64,000 nucleotides of DNA, taken from positions 1,645,796 through 1,709,795 of the forward strand of contig NZ_FOXJ01000001.1 in assembly GCF_900115685.1 (NCBI RefSeq), written 5' to 3'. Positions 33,408-44,080 of this stretch are shown here, one piece after another. The position numbers were made by a program, and so were the translations under genes. Each line of letters begins with the position of its first letter. Positions within the stretch are counted from its first letter, which is position 1. This DNA comes from Variovorax sp. 770b2 (GTDB lineage Bacteria; Pseudomonadota; Gammaproteobacteria; Burkholderiales; Burkholderiaceae_C). The notes under the pieces are model-generated. The model was not told the origin of the DNA. It searched no databases and saw only the letters and a list, made by a program, of their open reading frames with translations.

Positions 33408-33485
33408 TTATTCCCATTTTTCTCTCCACTTGGCGGTCTCCGCCGTGATGAACGCATCGAACTCCTGTGGCGGGGCCGTCCACCA
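33408..33485 (-). pseudogene. Broken C-terminal end of a Bug-family (TctC) binding protein
   Basis: On the minus strand this reads PPQEFDAFITAETAKWREKW followed by TAA. It matches the last residues of the intact Bug protein at 36154-37134 (PEEFDAFITAETAKWGKVIR) closely. Only about 25 codons survive; upstream sequence is AT-rich and unrelated. It marks an old deletion or insertion boundary. Confidence 0.7.
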
Positions 33486-33810
33486 AGTCAGCTTTCAGTC
33501 AGGCTGCGAAAAATAGATTCCGCTTGCCGATCAATTAATCGATGAATTAATCAATCAACCAAAAGATTGAAATCGAAATAATTAATTAACGTGCAATGTA
33601 ATGTGGATTGACTACATTGGAAGATTTATTCTTGCAATTCGGAAAAATCCAGAATTCAATTCAGGACCAGCGAGGGTTTTCTGAATCCGCAGCGCAGAGG
33701 GAAGACTGAAAGATCATCGAATTTCGGTGCTTGCACAACGAGCGCCGAAACGAACCGGGTCGTGCGGCCATTCGCAGTCGGATGGCATCTCGCGGCCCGG
33801 CTCGAAGGCG

Positions 33811-33840
33811 AACGGCGCTCACCAGTGCCGTTCTTTTTTT
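33811..33840 (+). terminator. Hairpin with T-tract in the leader of the S10 peptidase gene
   Basis: Stem AACGGCGCT/AGTGCCGTT (one G-T pair) with a 4-base loop, followed by CTTTTTTT. It has the form of an intrinsic terminator but lies only 21 bp before the peptidase ATG, so it ends an upstream transcript or acts as an attenuator in the peptidase leader. Confidence 0.7.
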
Positions 33841-33861
33841 GACCTCTCGGAGATCGCATTC

Positions 33862-35640
33862 ATGCATCGCAGAAGTTTGAGTCGAGCCGTCTTCACGGCT
33901 TTTGCCGCCGCCGCCCTGGCGGCATGCGGCGGTGGGGGCGACAGCCCCTCGTCATTCGCGCCGGTTTCAAGCGCGCCCACGTCCGGGCCGGCGGCCGAAG
34001 CACCCGCGCCGAACGCCGGCAGCAATGCGCTTGCCAACGTGGCGGTGGTGGACAAGGTCCTGGACGATCCCAACACCTACAACACGACGCGAACCGGTTC
34101 GATCGCGCTGTCGTCGGTCAACGAGGACACCTCGCTCAAGCAACACACGATCACCATCGATGGGCAGGCCCTGAACTACGTGGCGCGCGCCGGGCATCTG
34201 GTGGCCTACAAGGGTGTGGGCGCCACCAAGAAGGCCGAGGCGGCGATCTTCTACACCTCGTACACGCGCGATGACCTGCCCAGGGAAGACCGCCCCGTGA
34301 CCTTCCTGTGGAACGGCGGCCCCGGCTCCGCGTCCATCTGGCTGCACATGGGCTCATGGGGCCCGAAGCGGCTGAAGTCGGACGCGCCCAACATGCCCAA
34401 CCCCACCGTGCAACCCACGAGCTTCCCGTTCGAGGACAACGCGATCTCGCTGCTGGACAAGTCGGACATCGTCTTCGTCGATCCGCCCGGCACGGGGCTT
34501 TCGACCGCCATCTCGCCCTTGCGCAACGCGGACCTCTGGGGCACCGACATCGATGCCCAGGTGGTGGCCGACTTCATCGTCGCCTACACCAACAAGTTCA
34601 ACCGCCAGAGTTCGCCCAAGTACCTGTATGGCGAGTCGTATGGCGGCATCCGCACGCCCATCGTCGCCAACCTGCTCGAGCAGGCCGGCACCAGCGGCTA
34701 TGTGCCCGATCCTTCGGGCAAGCCGGCGAAGGTGCTGGCCGGGTTCATCCTCAATTCGCCGCTGGTCGACTACAACTCCAACTGCGACATGATGGACGAG
34801 CAGTCGTCCTGCGAGGGCTACATCCCCTCGTATGCGATGGCGGCGGACTACTTCCAGAAAACCACCAAGCGCGGGAACAAGACCCAGGACCAGTACCTGG
34901 GCGAATTGCGAACCCTCGCGAGGACGACGTTCAAGAAAACGCTGACCACCTACTTCGGCCCGAACGACTTCAGCGTTCCCAGGAGCCAGAGCCAGTGGAA
35001 CACCTTCGCCGCCAGCACGGCCGGCCAGACGGTGCTCAACCAGATGGCGGCCTACACCGGCATTTCCGCGGCGACCTGGAAGAGCAGCTTCAACTACGGT
35101 CCCGCCAGCTTCCGCACGGCACTGGTCGCGGGCAATACGCTCGGCCGCTACGACGCGCGGATGAAGGTTCCCAACGGCAACAGCTTTGCGGCGGACGACT
35201 ACATCAACGTCGCGTTCCTGAACCAGATGAAGACCTACTTCCCCGACTTCGTGAACTACAAGAACAAGACGGCCTACCAGCCGCTGAACGACCAGACGAT
35301 CCAGGCCTGGAAATGGCGGCGTGCCGGCAGCAGCGACTTCTACCCGCAGAGCATCACCGACATCCAGGCGGTGCTGACCGCCAACCCGAACAGCAAGATG
35401 CTGATCCTGCACGGCTATGAAGACGTGGCGACGCCGGGCTTCCAGACCGAACTGGACCTGGAAAGCGTGAACCTGGGCAGCCGGATCCCGGTCAAATGGT
35501 TCGAAGGCGGCCACATGATCTACAACACCGAGGCATCGCGGGCGCCGCTCAAGCAGACGCTCAACGACTACTACGCCCTGCCGGCCCAGGACGCGCTGGA
35601 CAGCGCCGGCGCCAGCGCTTCGGCCGCCCAACTCCAGTAA
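33862..35640 (+). CDS. S10-family serine carboxypeptidase-like lipoprotein
   Basis: A 592-residue protein with a lipobox (LAAC, Cys22) and a Ser/Pro/Ala-rich linker to about residue 55. The catalytic domain has the S10 motifs WNGGPGS (150-156) and GESYGG with Ser259; ILHGYEDVATP and FEGGHM near the end give Asp and His. Bacterial members are thought to trim peptides C-terminally or act as acyl-hydrolases at the cell surface. Starts MHRRSLSRAV with AGAT spacing. Twelve bases separate it from the next gene, so the two form an operon. Confidence 0.9.
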   Translation: MHRRSLSRAVFTAFAAAALAACGGGGDSPSSFAPVSSAPTSGPAAEAPAPNAGSNALANVAVVDKVLDDPNTYNTTRTGSIALSSVNEDTSLKQHTITIDGQALNYVARAGHLVAYKGVGATKKAEAAIFYTSYTRDDLPREDRPVTFLWNGGPGSASIWLHMGSWGPKRLKSDAPNMPNPTVQPTSFPFEDNAISLLDKSDIVFVDPPGTGLSTAISPLRNADLWGTDIDAQVVADFIVAYTNKFNRQSSPKYLYGESYGGIRTPIVANLLEQAGTSGYVPDPSGKPAKVLAGFILNSPLVDYNSNCDMMDEQSSCEGYIPSYAMAADYFQKTTKRGNKTQDQYLGELRTLARTTFKKTLTTYFGPNDFSVPRSQSQWNTFAASTAGQTVLNQMAAYTGISAATWKSSFNYGPASFRTALVAGNTLGRYDARMKVPNGNSFAADDYINVAFLNQMKTYFPDFVNYKNKTAYQPLNDQTIQAWKWRRAGSSDFYPQSITDIQAVLTANPNSKMLILHGYEDVATPGFQTELDLESVNLGSRIPVKWFEGGHMIYNTEASRAPLKQTLNDYYALPAQDALDSAGASASAAQLQ

Positions 35641-35652
35641 GCGAGGACCACC

Positions 35653-36066
35653 ATGAAAAACACATCTTTCTGGTTGACCGCCAGCGCCATCGCCACCCTC
35701 GTGCCGTTGATGGGCATGAGCACCGCGCACGCCTACGACGACATGCCCAGGCCGCCACCGCCGCCCAAGGGCTGGGTCCATCCGCCGAAGCCGACTGAAA
35801 ACTCCGTCGTGCAGCACGTCCAGACCCAGACCAGCGAGCGCTTCGCCGCCGCCGCGGGGGGCGACGTCAACGGCATGCTGTCCCAGCAGCAGGCCAAGGC
35901 GGCAGGCTGGGGTTTCGTGAGCGACCATTTCAGCGAGATCGACCAAGCCGGCAGCGGCTATGTCCGGCTCGACGACGTGCTGCGCTTTCAGTCGCAACGC
36001 ACGCCCCAGCAGGTCATGCGCATGAAGGCTGCGGCAAAGACGAACACGCAGACCGACAAGCAGTAA
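35653..36066 (+). CDS. Secreted EF-hand-like small protein
   Basis: A 137-residue protein with a signal peptide (about 1-27, STAHA-Y), a Pro-rich start and one degenerate EF-hand-like loop, EIDQAGSGYVRLDDVLRF (D-x-x-G-S-G-x-V-x-x-x-D). It could bind calcium. Co-transcribed with the S10 peptidase, it may be an accessory or regulatory partner of that enzyme (inference). A GGAC ribosome binding region precedes the ATG. Confidence 0.75.
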   Translation: MKNTSFWLTASAIATLVPLMGMSTAHAYDDMPRPPPPPKGWVHPPKPTENSVVQHVQTQTSERFAAAAGGDVNGMLSQQQAKAAGWGFVSDHFSEIDQAGSGYVRLDDVLRFQSQRTPQQVMRMKAAAKTNTQTDKQ

Positions 36067-36082
36067 AACGCCGAGCGAGAAA

Positions 36083-36111
36083 GGCCGCGCCGGCCAACAA
36101 GCCGGCGCGGC
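36083..36111. terminator. GC-rich hairpin between convergent genes
   Basis: Perfect 11-bp stem GCCGCGCCGGC/GCCGGCGCGGC with a six-base loop, between the convergent EF-hand-like and Bug genes. No T-tract; likely serves as a transcription boundary for both directions. Confidence 0.6.
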
Positions 36112-36153
36112 TGGGCGAATGCGCCACACGCGGCGATCGAACGCGCGAGCGCG

Positions 36154-37134
36154 TTATTCCGCCTTCACCCCCGCCGTGCGAATGACCTTGCCCCACTTGG
36201 CCGTCTCCGCCGTGATGAATGCATCGAATTCCTCGGGCGTGCTGCCCGCCGGAATGGTGCCCATCGCGTCGAGCTTCGCACGCGTCTCGTCGCTCCTGAT
36301 GATCCGCGCCACCTCCTCCGACATGCGCTTGACGACATCGCGCGGCGTGCCCGCCGGTGCCAGCATGCCGGCCCAGGTGCTGCCGGTGAAGCCCGCGAAG
36401 CCCTGCTCGATGAAGGTCGGCACTTCGGGCGCGGCCGCCAGGCGCTTGTCGCCCGCCACGCCGATCAGCCGCACCTTGCCGGCCTTGGCCTGGTTGATGA
36501 GGCCGGTGGGCGCATCGAAGAACAGCTGGATCTGCCCGCCCATGAGGTCCGTGAGCGCGGGCACGGCGCCGCGGTACGGGATGTGGATCATGTAGGTCTG
36601 CGTGAGCGACTTCCACAGCTCGGTGGTCAGGTGCGCCGCCGAGCCGTTGCCCGAGGAGCCGAAGCTCACCTTGCCGGGGTTGGCGCGCGCGTAGTCGATG
36701 AGCTCGCGCGCGGTCTTGAACGGCGCGTTGATGTTCACCGCGGCCAGGAGCGGCGAGATGCCCATCAGCGAGACGCCCGTCAGGTCCTTCTGCGGGTCGT
36801 AGGGCAGCTTGGGGTACAGCGTGGTGTTGGCCGCGTAGGCCGCGATGACGACGCCGAAGGTGCTGCCGTCGGCCGGCGCCTTGGCGATGGCGTCGACGCC
36901 GATGAGGCTGTTGGCGCCGGGCTTGTTGTCGATCAGCACCGGCTGGCCAAGCCGCGCCTGCAGGCCGATCTGCACGAGCCGCGCCATCTGGTCGGTGAAG
37001 CCGCCGGGCGTGTACGGCACGACGATGCGGATCGGCTTGCTGGGCCACGCGGTCTGCGCGAAGGCCGGGACGGCGAGGCTGGATGCGGCAGCGGCGAGCG
37101 TGAATCGGCGGCGTGTCAGCGTGGAATGCGGCAT
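36154..37134 (-). CDS. Bug-family tripartite tricarboxylate transporter substrate-binding protein
   Basis: A 326-residue periplasmic binding protein (TctC/Bug family). It carries a Tat-like signal (TRRRFTLAAAASSLAVPAFA) and the family features WPSKPIRIVVPYTPGG, NKPGANSLIGVDAIAKAPADG and SSGNGSAAHL. Bug proteins bind carboxylates or nicotinate-like ligands, and many stand alone, without TctAB, as here. A degraded copy of its tail is found 2.7 kb to the left. Confidence 0.93.
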   Translation of the reverse strand: MPHSTLTRRRFTLAAAASSLAVPAFAQTAWPSKPIRIVVPYTPGGFTDQMARLVQIGLQARLGQPVLIDNKPGANSLIGVDAIAKAPADGSTFGVVIAAYAANTTLYPKLPYDPQKDLTGVSLMGISPLLAAVNINAPFKTARELIDYARANPGKVSFGSSGNGSAAHLTTELWKSLTQTYMIHIPYRGAVPALTDLMGGQIQLFFDAPTGLINQAKAGKVRLIGVAGDKRLAAAPEVPTFIEQGFAGFTGSTWAGMLAPAGTPRDVVKRMSEEVARIIRSDETRAKLDAMGTIPAGSTPEEFDAFITAETAKWGKVIRTAGVKAE

Positions 37135-37250
37135 GAGGGCTTGTCTCTTTCTTTGTTGCTTCTGAATGGATCGGGCCATTCTCGAAGCGCCATCTGCGAT
37201 GCCCGTCAGGGTTTGTCCGGCCCGATCGGTCCGCGGGCCGGCATCGAGGT

Positions 37251-38714
37251 TCAGCGCGGCACGCCGTAGCCCAACGGTCCGTCGACGACCTGGCCTTCGC
37301 ACGCCGGATCCCAGCTCACGAAATGGTCGCTGCCCACCCGGCATCGGTAGAAACGTTGCGATGCAGCAAACCCCTGCTCGAACGAATAGCCCAGGATGGA
37401 GTGCAGGACCTGGCCTTCGCAGTTCGCATCCAGGCTGATGAAGTCGTTCTGCGCGACCGTCGACTGCACGCAGCGATAGACAGGCGCGCTTCTGGCGCTG
37501 GGTCGCGGCGAGAGACTGAGTGCGATCGTCGCCTCCTTCACCGTGTTCGGCATTGGCCACGAGCTCTCGTAGTGGAAGGCACCCGACAGCCGCTGGATTT
37601 CGTAGTCGTTGATACCGCCATGGGCCAGCGTGATCGATGCGTCGCCGATGACATTGCTTCCAGTGTTAGACGAAGAGAGATTCGTGAACGTGCCGACGCC
37701 GCGCGCCACGTTCCCGTGGACCTGCAACGAGGTGTCGATCGCGGAGCCCTGATTCAGGTAGAAGCCCACGCCGGGGTGGTTGTAGATGTAGTTGCCCGAG
37801 AACTGGATGTTGGACAGGGTCACGCCGTCGGTCGCGTTGGCCGTTCCGAGTTCGACGGCCGACACCTCGAGGCTGGAGCAATTGAAGCAGCGGCCGTCGC
37901 CGAACACATTGTTGACAACGCTCAGGTTGTTGGCGCGAACCAGATACATCTGGCCACCGGTCGTGATTCCGCCACGCCCGTCGGGCCACTGGCCGTTGTA
38001 GTGGTTGCGGTTGAAGACGTTGTTGGCAATGACGTTGTCGCCGGGCGTCGTGCCCCCTGCGCCTTCGATCGCGAGGCCATTGGTTCGCGATGCGGCGAAC
38101 ACGGAATTCCGCACCTGGATCCTGCTGCTGTTCTCGAACAGCGCATGCCCGATGTAGAGGCCGATGATTCCGGCACTGGATACCGAGGAATTCAGGAAGC
38201 TGAAGCCGTTCACGCCCCAGACGTTGACCACATAGGCCTTGCCGTCATGCACGTGGACATCGTCGAGCCGAACGTCGGAGGAGCGGGCGACATCGATGGT
38301 CGGCGGGCATGCGTCGTTGGGGCTGCACGGAGGCACCGCACCGTTCTCATCGATAACGAGGCGAGACAGCTGGATGTTGGAGGCCATGTTCGAGATGCGG
38401 ATCGCAGGACAGACCTTTTGCTGCGTGAGGCGCGTCAACCGGTGACCATTGCCGTCGAAAACCTTGTTCTGAAGTGAATTGATTTCCAGCAATGGACCAC
38501 CTCCCGCCGTGCAGCAATCGCTCGCGCCGTTCTGCCCGCACACGAGATCGGCGGTGAACCTGAAGGTGTCGTAGGAGTTTTGATATTGAAGACAGGAGGC
38601 CAGCGTGGCCAGGCTTCCGATATCGCAGGTGGCGGCATTTGCACCGCTCCAGAGGCCCAGGACCATGAATGCCCGAAATGCTTGCCGCGCAAGGCAAGAG
38701 AAGAGATTTCTCAT
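37251..38714 (-). CDS. Secreted parallel beta-helix protein with two C-terminal repeats
   Basis: A 487-residue protein with signal peptide (about 1-27, SGANA-A). Residues about 90-390 read as a right-handed beta-helix (FDGNGHRLTRL, DVRLDDVHVHDGKAYVVNVW, RIQVRNSVFAASRTNGLAIE), as in pectate-lyase-like and surface proteins. Two copies of a roughly 45-residue module end the protein (VYRCVQSTVAQNDFISLD... near 411 and FYRCRVGSDHFVSWDPACEG near 455); similar modules occur in extracellular hydrolases. Eight or more cysteines suggest disulfides. Substrate or adhesion target unknown. Confidence 0.85.
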   Translation of the reverse strand: MRNLFSCLARQAFRAFMVLGLWSGANAATCDIGSLATLASCLQYQNSYDTFRFTADLVCGQNGASDCCTAGGGPLLEINSLQNKVFDGNGHRLTRLTQQKVCPAIRISNMASNIQLSRLVIDENGAVPPCSPNDACPPTIDVARSSDVRLDDVHVHDGKAYVVNVWGVNGFSFLNSSVSSAGIIGLYIGHALFENSSRIQVRNSVFAASRTNGLAIEGAGGTTPGDNVIANNVFNRNHYNGQWPDGRGGITTGGQMYLVRANNLSVVNNVFGDGRCFNCSSLEVSAVELGTANATDGVTLSNIQFSGNYIYNHPGVGFYLNQGSAIDTSLQVHGNVARGVGTFTNLSSSNTGSNVIGDASITLAHGGINDYEIQRLSGAFHYESSWPMPNTVKEATIALSLSPRPSARSAPVYRCVQSTVAQNDFISLDANCEGQVLHSILGYSFEQGFAASQRFYRCRVGSDHFVSWDPACEGQVVDGPLGYGVPR

Positions 38715-38800
38715 GAACGCTCCCTGTGAATGGATTCGAGTGATTTTTAGAGACGGTGCGCCGTGGCCGACGCGGAATCGATGAAGCGGCCGGAGCCGTC

Positions 38801-39874
38801 TCAGAGGGGGAGTATCTCTGCGGCGCTGCCGCGCGCCAGCCATTCCTGCAGCTCGTCCGACAACCGCTGCGCCTCACGCGTGGCCTTGCCCCAGGCCGCG
38901 ATGCGCGCCTGCGCGTCGTTCTGGAAATGGATGAAGTCCTTGCGGTCGGGCAGCTTGCCGTTGGGCAGCGATTTCACCCATTCGGGATCGGGCGCGAGCA
39001 CGACCATGCGGTCCAGGAACCCGGTGGACTTGTGGCGCCAGCGCAGGCCCTTGTCGAGCCAGCCCGGCACCACCGCGCGCTGGAAGTGCGGATACAGCAC
39101 GATGCCTTCGTCGGCAGGCTGGTAGTCCAGGTGCAGGTGGTAGTCGGTGATGCCGCCGTCCCAGTACGCGCCACGCGGCGCGCCCGGGATGTCGTGCACC
39201 GCGGCGAGCAGGAACGGGATCGAGCACGAGGCCTGCAGCACCAGGTTGAAGTTGGCTTCGCTCAGCGCGTGCTGGCGGGTGCGAAAGTCCTGCGTGCCGA
39301 AAGGCAGCACCGCGCCTGGCGTGGAGAACACGCAGCGCTCCAGCCACGCGCCCAGGCTCTTGCGGTAGACGCTGTTGGACGCGAAGGCGCCCAGGTAGCC
39401 GAACGGCGTGCGCGCCCTGCCCTCGCGCCCGAGGATGTGGCGCCCGCGCGAGGTCACCACATGCAGGCGATAGCGCGGGTGGTTCAGCACCTCGCCGATG
39501 CGCCCGCCGTAGAAATCGACCAGGCTTTGCGCGAAGCGCTCGCTGAGCTGGGGTGGGCTCAGGCGCTTCTGGCCCGGCGGCACTTCGAACTGCTGGCGCA
39601 CGTAGTCGTGCTCGAAGCGCTGGAAAGCGGTCTCGGGGTCCGAGAGGCAGGCCGTGGAGAGCCGCCACGCGCCGATCGACGCACCCACCAGATCCACCGG
39701 CTGGCTCGACTGCGTGAGCCAGCGGCCGAAGATGAAGCGGTCCAGCGGCCCGAGGATCAGGCCCTTCGGCCCGCCCGCCGCGCCGGGAACGGTGCGCACG
39801 TCCTCGGGACGCAGGCCGTGCTGCTCGATGTGTTTGCGGGCCGCGGGGCCGGCGTAGATGCGCAGGGCTTTCAT
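38801..39874 (-). CDS. Patatin-like phospholipase family protein
   Basis: A 357-residue cytoplasmic acyl hydrolase. The oxyanion-like glycine-rich stretch GAAGGPKGLILG is at 31-42, nucleophile GASIGAWR with Ser66, and the catalytic Asp in YWDGGITDYHLH near 240, forming the Ser-Asp dyad of patatins. Its start overlaps the VapC stop by 4 bp, which links it physically to the toxin-antitoxin genes. Substrate unknown, likely phospholipids. Confidence 0.88.
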   Translation of the reverse strand: MKALRIYAGPAARKHIEQHGLRPEDVRTVPGAAGGPKGLILGPLDRFIFGRWLTQSSQPVDLVGASIGAWRLSTACLSDPETAFQRFEHDYVRQQFEVPPGQKRLSPPQLSERFAQSLVDFYGGRIGEVLNHPRYRLHVVTSRGRHILGREGRARTPFGYLGAFASNSVYRKSLGAWLERCVFSTPGAVLPFGTQDFRTRQHALSEANFNLVLQASCSIPFLLAAVHDIPGAPRGAYWDGGITDYHLHLDYQPADEGIVLYPHFQRAVVPGWLDKGLRWRHKSTGFLDRMVVLAPDPEWVKSLPNGKLPDRKDFIHFQNDAQARIAAWGKATREAQRLSDELQEWLARGSAAEILPL

Positions 39875-40284
39875 GCCGGGCTCGGCCCGAACGGATTGAA
39901 GACCTCGATGCCGAAACCGGCGAAGTCGGCCACGTTGCGCGTCACGACGGTCAGCGCGTGCTGCTTGGCTGTGGCGGCGATCATGGCGTCTTCATACAGC
40001 GTGTCGGAGCTGCGATGCATGAGCTTCGCCCACAGCCTGAAAGTCTCCGCGTCCATCGGCAGGACGTTGTACGAGGCTGCAACCAGCACGGCCCACTGCT
40101 CGATTTCGTCGGCCTTGGCGGCGTCCTGCTCGCGCGTCAACTCGATGCCGGCCTGGATTTCACCCAGCGTCACAGCCGAGAGATGCAGGTCGATGTCGGC
40201 GATGGGAGCGAGCCATGCAACGACCGCGCCGTGAGGACGAGGCCGACGCAGCTCCGAAATGACGTTCGTGTCCAGGAGATACAT
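39871..40284 (-). CDS. vapC: VapC-type PIN domain toxin
   Basis: A 137-residue PIN-domain ribonuclease. The acidic metal-binding residues fit: Asp5 in MYLLDTNVISE, Glu42 in TLGEIQAGI, Asp99 in YEDAMIAATA, and Asp120 in TRNVADF. Family members cleave tRNA or rRNA when freed from the antitoxin. The antitoxin gene ends 8 bp upstream. Confidence 0.92.
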   Translation of the reverse strand: MYLLDTNVISELRRPRPHGAVVAWLAPIADIDLHLSAVTLGEIQAGIELTREQDAAKADEIEQWAVLVAASYNVLPMDAETFRLWAKLMHRSSDTLYEDAMIAATAKQHALTVVTRNVADFAGFGIEVFNPFGPSPA

Positions 40285-40292
40285 GCGAACCC

Positions 40293-40550
40293 TCAGGGCA
40301 TCGGCGTGACGCGGCGCCTGCGCGCAGCGCCTCGCCGTGGAACGAGAAACTCGGTGCGCGCCTGCTCGGAAAGAAGCAGTTCCTTGAGCGAAGGCCGGGC
40401 CGTCTCATGCAGCCGCCGCCATTCCGCAGCCGGGACCAGCACGGCAGCCTCGGCCCCTCGCTTGGTGACCATTTGCGGACCGTCGTTGAGACAAGCCTCA
40501 AGAAATTCGCTGAAACGCGCTTTGGCGTCCTGTACCGGCCAGGTTTTCAT
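40293..40550 (-). CDS. Phd/YefM-type antitoxin
   Basis: An 85-residue antitoxin starting MKTWPVQDAKARFSEFLEAC, the typical Phd/YefM N-terminal DNA-binding fold, with VTKRGAEAAVLVPAAEW in the middle and a basic C-terminus that would wrap the toxin. It should repress its own operon through the palindrome at 40565-40586. First gene of the antitoxin-toxin-patatin operon. Confidence 0.92.
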   Translation of the reverse strand: MKTWPVQDAKARFSEFLEACLNDGPQMVTKRGAEAAVLVPAAEWRRLHETARPSLKELLLSEQARTEFLVPRRGAARRRRVTPMP

Positions 40551-40564
40551 GGCAGCCACCCATC

Positions 40565-40586
40565 AAACTAGTTAGCTGACTAGTTT
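40565..40586 (-). promoter_or_regulatory. Palindromic operator of the antitoxin-toxin operon
   Basis: Half-sites AAACTAGT and ACTAGTTT surround TAGCTG, 15 bp upstream of the antitoxin ATG. It is a nearly perfect 22-bp palindrome in a GC-rich context, as expected for autorepression by a Phd-type antitoxin. Confidence 0.8.
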
Positions 40587-40614
40587 AACAGGTGGCCGCA
40601 CCCTCTGCCGGCGA

Positions 40615-42990
<2,376 letters not shown>

Positions 42991-43069
42991 GTCTTGAGCG
43001 CATCCCTGGCAAAGCGCGGAAGTTTGCCATAGGCGCGGACGGGTTCCGGCGGCCGGCGCCGCAGCCCTG

Positions 43070-44044
43070 TTACAGGCTGCTCCCGGCGTCGGGCTTTGCG
43101 GCGGCAGGCGCCAGCGCTTCGCCGGAAAGCACCAGGCGGATGCACAGGCCCTGGGGAACGGCGTCCATGACCGCCAGTTCGCCGTGCAGCGCATCGGCCC
43201 GCGCGCGCATGCTGCGAAGCCCCTTGCCCAGTTGCTCGAGCGGCATGGGGGCCGAGGCGTCCAGGCCGCGGCCGTTGTCCTGCACCTCGAGCACGAGCCC
43301 GCGCGAGCGTCCGCGCGGGCCGAAGCGAACCTCGACGCGGCTGGCGTGGGAGTGGCGCAGCGCGTTGGACAAGGCCTCCTGCGCGATCCTGCAGACCTGC
43401 ATCGCGGACTCGGGGGACATGGCATGCGCGAGCGGCACCTCGTGCACGTTCCATGCGAGACCGATGCCCAGCCGGTCGAAGGCGGGCTGCAGCCGGTAGC
43501 GCAGGTGGGCCAGGCGCTCGGCGATGGTGGCCGAGGCCTGGTCGTCCAGCGAATCCACCGTCATCTGCAATTCCAGCAGGCAGGCCTGCAGGGCCATCGA
43601 CAACTCGCTCGGCTCGGCCGAGCGCGGGTCCTGGCTGGCCAGGAGCGCCACCAGCCGGGAGCCCACGCCGTCATGCAGGTCGCTGGCGATGCGGCGCCGC
43701 TCGGCCAGCACCGCCTGCACCTGCCGAAAGCGCACGACGCGGCGGCGCGAGAGGTACCCGATGCCGATGATCATGCCGAACACGGCGATGTTGGCGGCCT
43801 GCAGCACCCAGACGGCCGGCGGAACGTTGCTTCCGACCACTGTCAGCGCCGTGGTGGCCCGCAGCACCTGTCCGGTCACCGGCGTGAGGTGCAGCGTGAA
43901 GGCCAGCGCAGCCCACAGCAGCATCCGGCGGCGCGAAGCCCGGGGCCACAGCCAGGCCAGCAGCGCAACCCATGCGGCGATCGAGAGCCACACGAACTGC
44001 TCTTCCAGATAGAGCGGCAGCTGGAGAAGCACCGAGGACAGCAT
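43070..44044 (-). CDS. NarX/DegS-type sensor histidine kinase (HisKA_3)
   Basis: A 324-residue membrane kinase with about three N-terminal membrane helices (WLSIAAWVALLAWLWP, LWAALAFTLHLTPV, QAANIAVFGMIIGIGYL) and almost no periplasmic domain, so it may sense a membrane signal. His124 lies in RRIASDLHDGVGSRL; the ATPase has AQEALSNALRHSHAS and DNGRGLD. It is 36 bp downstream of the response regulator gene and surely pairs with it. Confidence 0.92.
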   Translation of the reverse strand: MLSSVLLQLPLYLEEQFVWLSIAAWVALLAWLWPRASRRRMLLWAALAFTLHLTPVTGQVLRATTALTVVGSNVPPAVWVLQAANIAVFGMIIGIGYLSRRRVVRFRQVQAVLAERRRIASDLHDGVGSRLVALLASQDPRSAEPSELSMALQACLLELQMTVDSLDDQASATIAERLAHLRYRLQPAFDRLGIGLAWNVHEVPLAHAMSPESAMQVCRIAQEALSNALRHSHASRVEVRFGPRGRSRGLVLEVQDNGRGLDASAPMPLEQLGKGLRSMRARADALHGELAVMDAVPQGLCIRLVLSGEALAPAAAKPDAGSSL

Positions 44045-44080
44045 GAGCGGGCCGGCAGGTTGCGCCTGGTTGCCACAAGG

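Larger units (their letters stand above)
33246..33861. other. 616-bp AT-rich gap
   Basis: Between the divergent tannase-like and S10 peptidase genes. It holds the Bug-family remnant (33408-33485), a very AT-rich stretch at about 33525-33620 with several ATTAATT/AATTAAT palindromes, and a hairpin with T-tract just before the peptidase gene. The low G+C suggests foreign or decaying DNA. No intact gene was found. Confidence 0.6.

Noticed and set aside
33525..33620. AT-rich palindromic stretch as a replication origin or attachment site
   Set aside because: No iterons, DnaA boxes, integrase or partition genes were seen nearby; better read as decaying or foreign intergenic DNA.
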